Shown: piece by piece, positions 23,372 to 24,690 of the stretch
Layout: each line of letters starts with the position of its first letter
How positions within the stretch are numbered: the first letter of the stretch is position 1
NCBI GenBank assembly: GCA_004376385.1
Contig: SOJY01000127.1
Span: 1 to 24,690 of the forward strand
Direction of reading: 5' to 3'
From: Candidatus Bathyarchaeum sp.
GTDB lineage: Archaea > Thermoproteota > Bathyarchaeia > Bathyarchaeales > Bathyarchaeaceae
DNA length: 24,690 nt
The notes under the pieces: model-generated
Seen by the model: only the letters and a program-made list of their open reading frames with translations
Database searches by the model: none
Told to the model about the DNA's origin: nothing
Program-made: the position numbers and the translations under genes

Positions 23372-23875
23372 TTATCTTTGAAGTTTTTCTCGAATTTCGG
23401 GCAGAGTCTCTTCTTGGAACCGTTTGATTCCCAGCGTCGTTATACGATAATTGCCTTCTTCGGTTTTTGTTGCTAATCCTTCTCGGCAGAGTTCACCCAG
23501 CCGGGTGCTTGTTATCTTCGCGTTTTTTCCGAGTCCAGCCTGCAGCTCTTCTTTAGTGAGATAATCTTTTGATTGCCCCAGCTTGTTGCCGATGTACGTT
23601 GCTAGAAGCTGTAAGGTCAATGTTTCGTTGTCCGTGAGCTTCTGCCGAGAAACTAGGAGAACCGGACCCTCAGGGGCAACGGCGATTACGTTTTTGCAGT
23701 CTTCAATTAGGCTTTCTAGGTCAACTGTGAGGAGGGCTTTCTTTACTGTCTGGAGGGCGGGAATCATTTCGCTGAAGAATCTGTTGATGCTTATCCAGAC
23801 TTGGTTTGCGTCGCCCGTGAATGTCTGCTCAGTTTCCTGATATTTTATGTGGACGGTGACTGTTTCTTTGATCAA
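23372..23875 (-). CDS. Winged-helix protein of unknown function (cassette gene 3)
   Basis: A 167-residue protein. The N-terminal part (1-65) is a small beta then helical region (VTVHIKYQETEQTFTGDANQ). A linker EGPVLLVSRQKLTDNET (69-85) leads to a winged helix (85-160: ETLTLQLLATYIG, DYLTKEELQAGLG, STRLGELCREGLATKTEEGN, YRITTLGIKRF). It aligns along its length with the upstream gene: EGP-[VI]-x-R-x-KLTxxE, RL-x-E-[LM]-x-x-x-GL, LT-x-x-G. The TTG start overlaps the preceding stop (TTGA), so translation is coupled; GAGG lies nine bases upstream. No metal or effector site is evident. DNA or protein binding is an inference from the fold. Confidence 0.75.
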   Translation of the reverse strand: MIKETVTVHIKYQETEQTFTGDANQVWISINRFFSEMIPALQTVKKALLTVDLESLIEDCKNVIAVAPEGPVLLVSRQKLTDNETLTLQLLATYIGNKLGQSKDYLTKEELQAGLGKNAKITSTRLGELCREGLATKTEEGNYRITTLGIKRFQEETLPEIREKLQR

Positions 23876-24342
23876 CCTGTTGCGCCTCGAAGCTTCACCA
23901 GCACTTCTTCAACCCATCTTTCGCCCTGAGTAGTCAACTTGAACTCGGGTCTCGCTGGGTCAGGTTTAAAGACCAGTCCCCGTTTCGTCATTTCATTGAG
24001 GCGAGCAGGAACCATGGACCTGATTCCGCTTGAAGCCAGAAGCCGCTTAATCTGGGTGGCTGTGCTGGAGTTTTGGTCTGAGGCAAACAGGATTAGGGCG
24101 ATTGCTTCGTAGTGGGTGAGTTTCTCTCTGGTGGTGATTATTGGTCCTTCTGTTGTGAGTTCAATTATTCCGTTTAGCTGCGTCTTTATTGAGGGAGCCA
24201 GATTCGATGAGATTAATCCGCCTACCTCGTTCACGAATTGGGGCGGCATTGTCTTTAGTGTTGTGAGTATTTCTTGGGCGCTGTCTCCTTCGATAACAAT
24301 TTCTCCGAAGGGAGCCTTAACTCTCACCCGTATCTTTCCCAT
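23872..24342 (-). CDS. Winged-helix protein of unknown function (cassette gene 2, paralogue)
   Basis: A 156-residue protein. It begins with a beta-hairpin-like stretch (KIRVRVKAPFGEIVIEGDSAQEILTTL, 3-29), followed by helices, the linker EGPIITTREKLTHYEA (65-80) and a winged helix (80-150) with TATQIKRLLASSGIRSMVPARLNEMTKRGLV as helix-turn-helix and EFKLTTQGERWVEEVL as wing and last helix. It is a diverged tandem paralogue of the next gene. Its ATG lies 26 bases inside the end of the gene before it, with GGAGG eleven bases upstream. The family is not recognised with certainty; the conserved pairing suggests the two products form a heterodimer, which is inference. Confidence 0.75.
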   Translation of the reverse strand: MGKIRVRVKAPFGEIVIEGDSAQEILTTLKTMPPQFVNEVGGLISSNLAPSIKTQLNGIIELTTEGPIITTREKLTHYEAIALILFASDQNSSTATQIKRLLASSGIRSMVPARLNEMTKRGLVFKPDPARPEFKLTTQGERWVEEVLVKLRGATG

Positions 24343-24679
24343 TCTCTTTTCGTCCTCCAGCTAAAACATACACATAGCCCTTATCAGTCTTCCACCTCTT
24401 TATCTTATTTTTCCTAACCAACCACGACAGCACCCCAGAAAGGGTCGTGGACGGGTAATAGACAGCATTAGCCTTCAAAGCCTCCCCCAGTTCAGTTAAG
24501 CCTCTGGGTTGCCTGCCCCAATCAGACGTTAGAATCTGCAAAACGGCTTCGCTACAACTTGAAGACGAGACGGAAGGAAAAACAGAACTAACAGACTTCG
24601 TTTCTTCTCTGTTTTTGGTTGACCCGAAAGCCTTCGAAACCGTTTCCATTAACTTCGGAAGTTCCTCGATGGTTTTCAT
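24317..24679 (-). CDS. Winged-helix-like protein (cassette gene 1), start possibly beyond the window
   Basis: 120 residues as read from the ATG at 24679. A helical N-terminus, a Ser-rich linker (about 29-43), then a compact helix-turn-helix (44-106: SEAVLQILTSDWG, LTELGEALKANAV, STTLSGVLSWLVRKNKIKRW) and a wing ending KGYVYVL, with a polar tail. AGAGGT upstream is only one base from the ATG, too close to serve it, and the frame stays open to the window edge, so the true start may lie outside. It overlaps the next gene by 26 bases. Probably one operon of three; function unknown. Confidence 0.6.
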   Translation of the reverse strand: MKTIEELPKLMETVSKAFGSTKNREETKSVSSVFPSVSSSSCSEAVLQILTSDWGRQPRGLTELGEALKANAVYYPSTTLSGVLSWLVRKNKIKRWKTDKGYVYVLAGGRKENGKDTGES

Positions 24680-24690
24680 GACCTCTTCTC

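Noticed and set aside
1..24690. CRISPR arrays, insertion sequences, integrase or att sites, toxin-antitoxin pairs, tRNA and rRNA genes
   Set aside because: No regularly spaced repeats, transposase or integrase motifs, or cloverleaf-like sequences were found by reading; this was visual, not computed.

Overview
The window is a gene-dense stretch of an archaeal chromosome of roughly mid-40s percent GC (estimated by eye). Archaeal markers are a tRNA-splicing endonuclease (EndA), an archaeosine-type tRNA-guanine transglycosylase, a two-domain Sm protein (SmAP3 type), a PAC2 proteasome-assembly protein, a CPSF-like beta-CASP ribonuclease, a helicase-less XPF nuclease and a fused phosphoglucose/phosphomannose isomerase. 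The short XPF and the PGI/PMI point to the TACK side. Together with the small-gene families at the left end, this makes Candidatus Bathyarchaeia my best guess; that is an inference, not shown. Starts are often TTG, and TATA-like boxes about 26 nt ahead of starts are common.

Left end (1-2640): three small genes for membrane or secreted proteins. They are a two-TM protein with a Cys/His motif, a DUF998-type six-TM protein, and a single-TM protein with a heavily sequoned ectodomain. A 421-nt gap follows. It is not empty: it holds the broken remains of a Bcp/PrxQ-type peroxiredoxin.

Middle (2640-13530): XPF nuclease; an abutting pair of phosphohexomutase and GlmU-like nucleotidyltransferase/acetyltransferase, ended by a good hairpin-plus-T terminator; SmAP3 converging on and overlapping PAC2; a B12-binding radical SAM protein; a tRNA-guanine transglycosylase that carries an ArcS-like core domain instead of PUA; a CPSF-like RNase; and an aminotransferase. 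A 597-nt gap (13529-14125) holds a 37-codon reading frame with an excellent ribosome-binding site and other coding-looking fragments on the minus strand.

Right (14126-20440): a sugar and polysaccharide block. It has two glycogen-synthase-like GT4 glycosyltransferases on opposite strands, a GalT/ADP-glucose phosphorylase-like nucleotidyltransferase, a winged-helix regulator, a low-molecular-weight phosphatase, an AT-rich orphan membrane protein and PGI/PMI. With the phosphohexomutase and GlmU-like pair, these cover fructose-6-P, hexose-6-P, hexose-1-P, NDP-sugar and polymer or glycan steps.

End (20510-24690): glycyl-tRNA synthetase, a PhoU-like DUF47 protein and EndA on the plus strand, converging on a three-gene minus-strand cassette of small winged-helix proteins. 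Two of these are diverged paralogues of unknown function. No tRNA, rRNA, CRISPR array, insertion sequence or integrase was seen. The most unusual items are the transglycosylase/ArcS-core fusion, the peroxiredoxin relic, the wHTH cassette and the tiny gene in the 13.6-kb gap.
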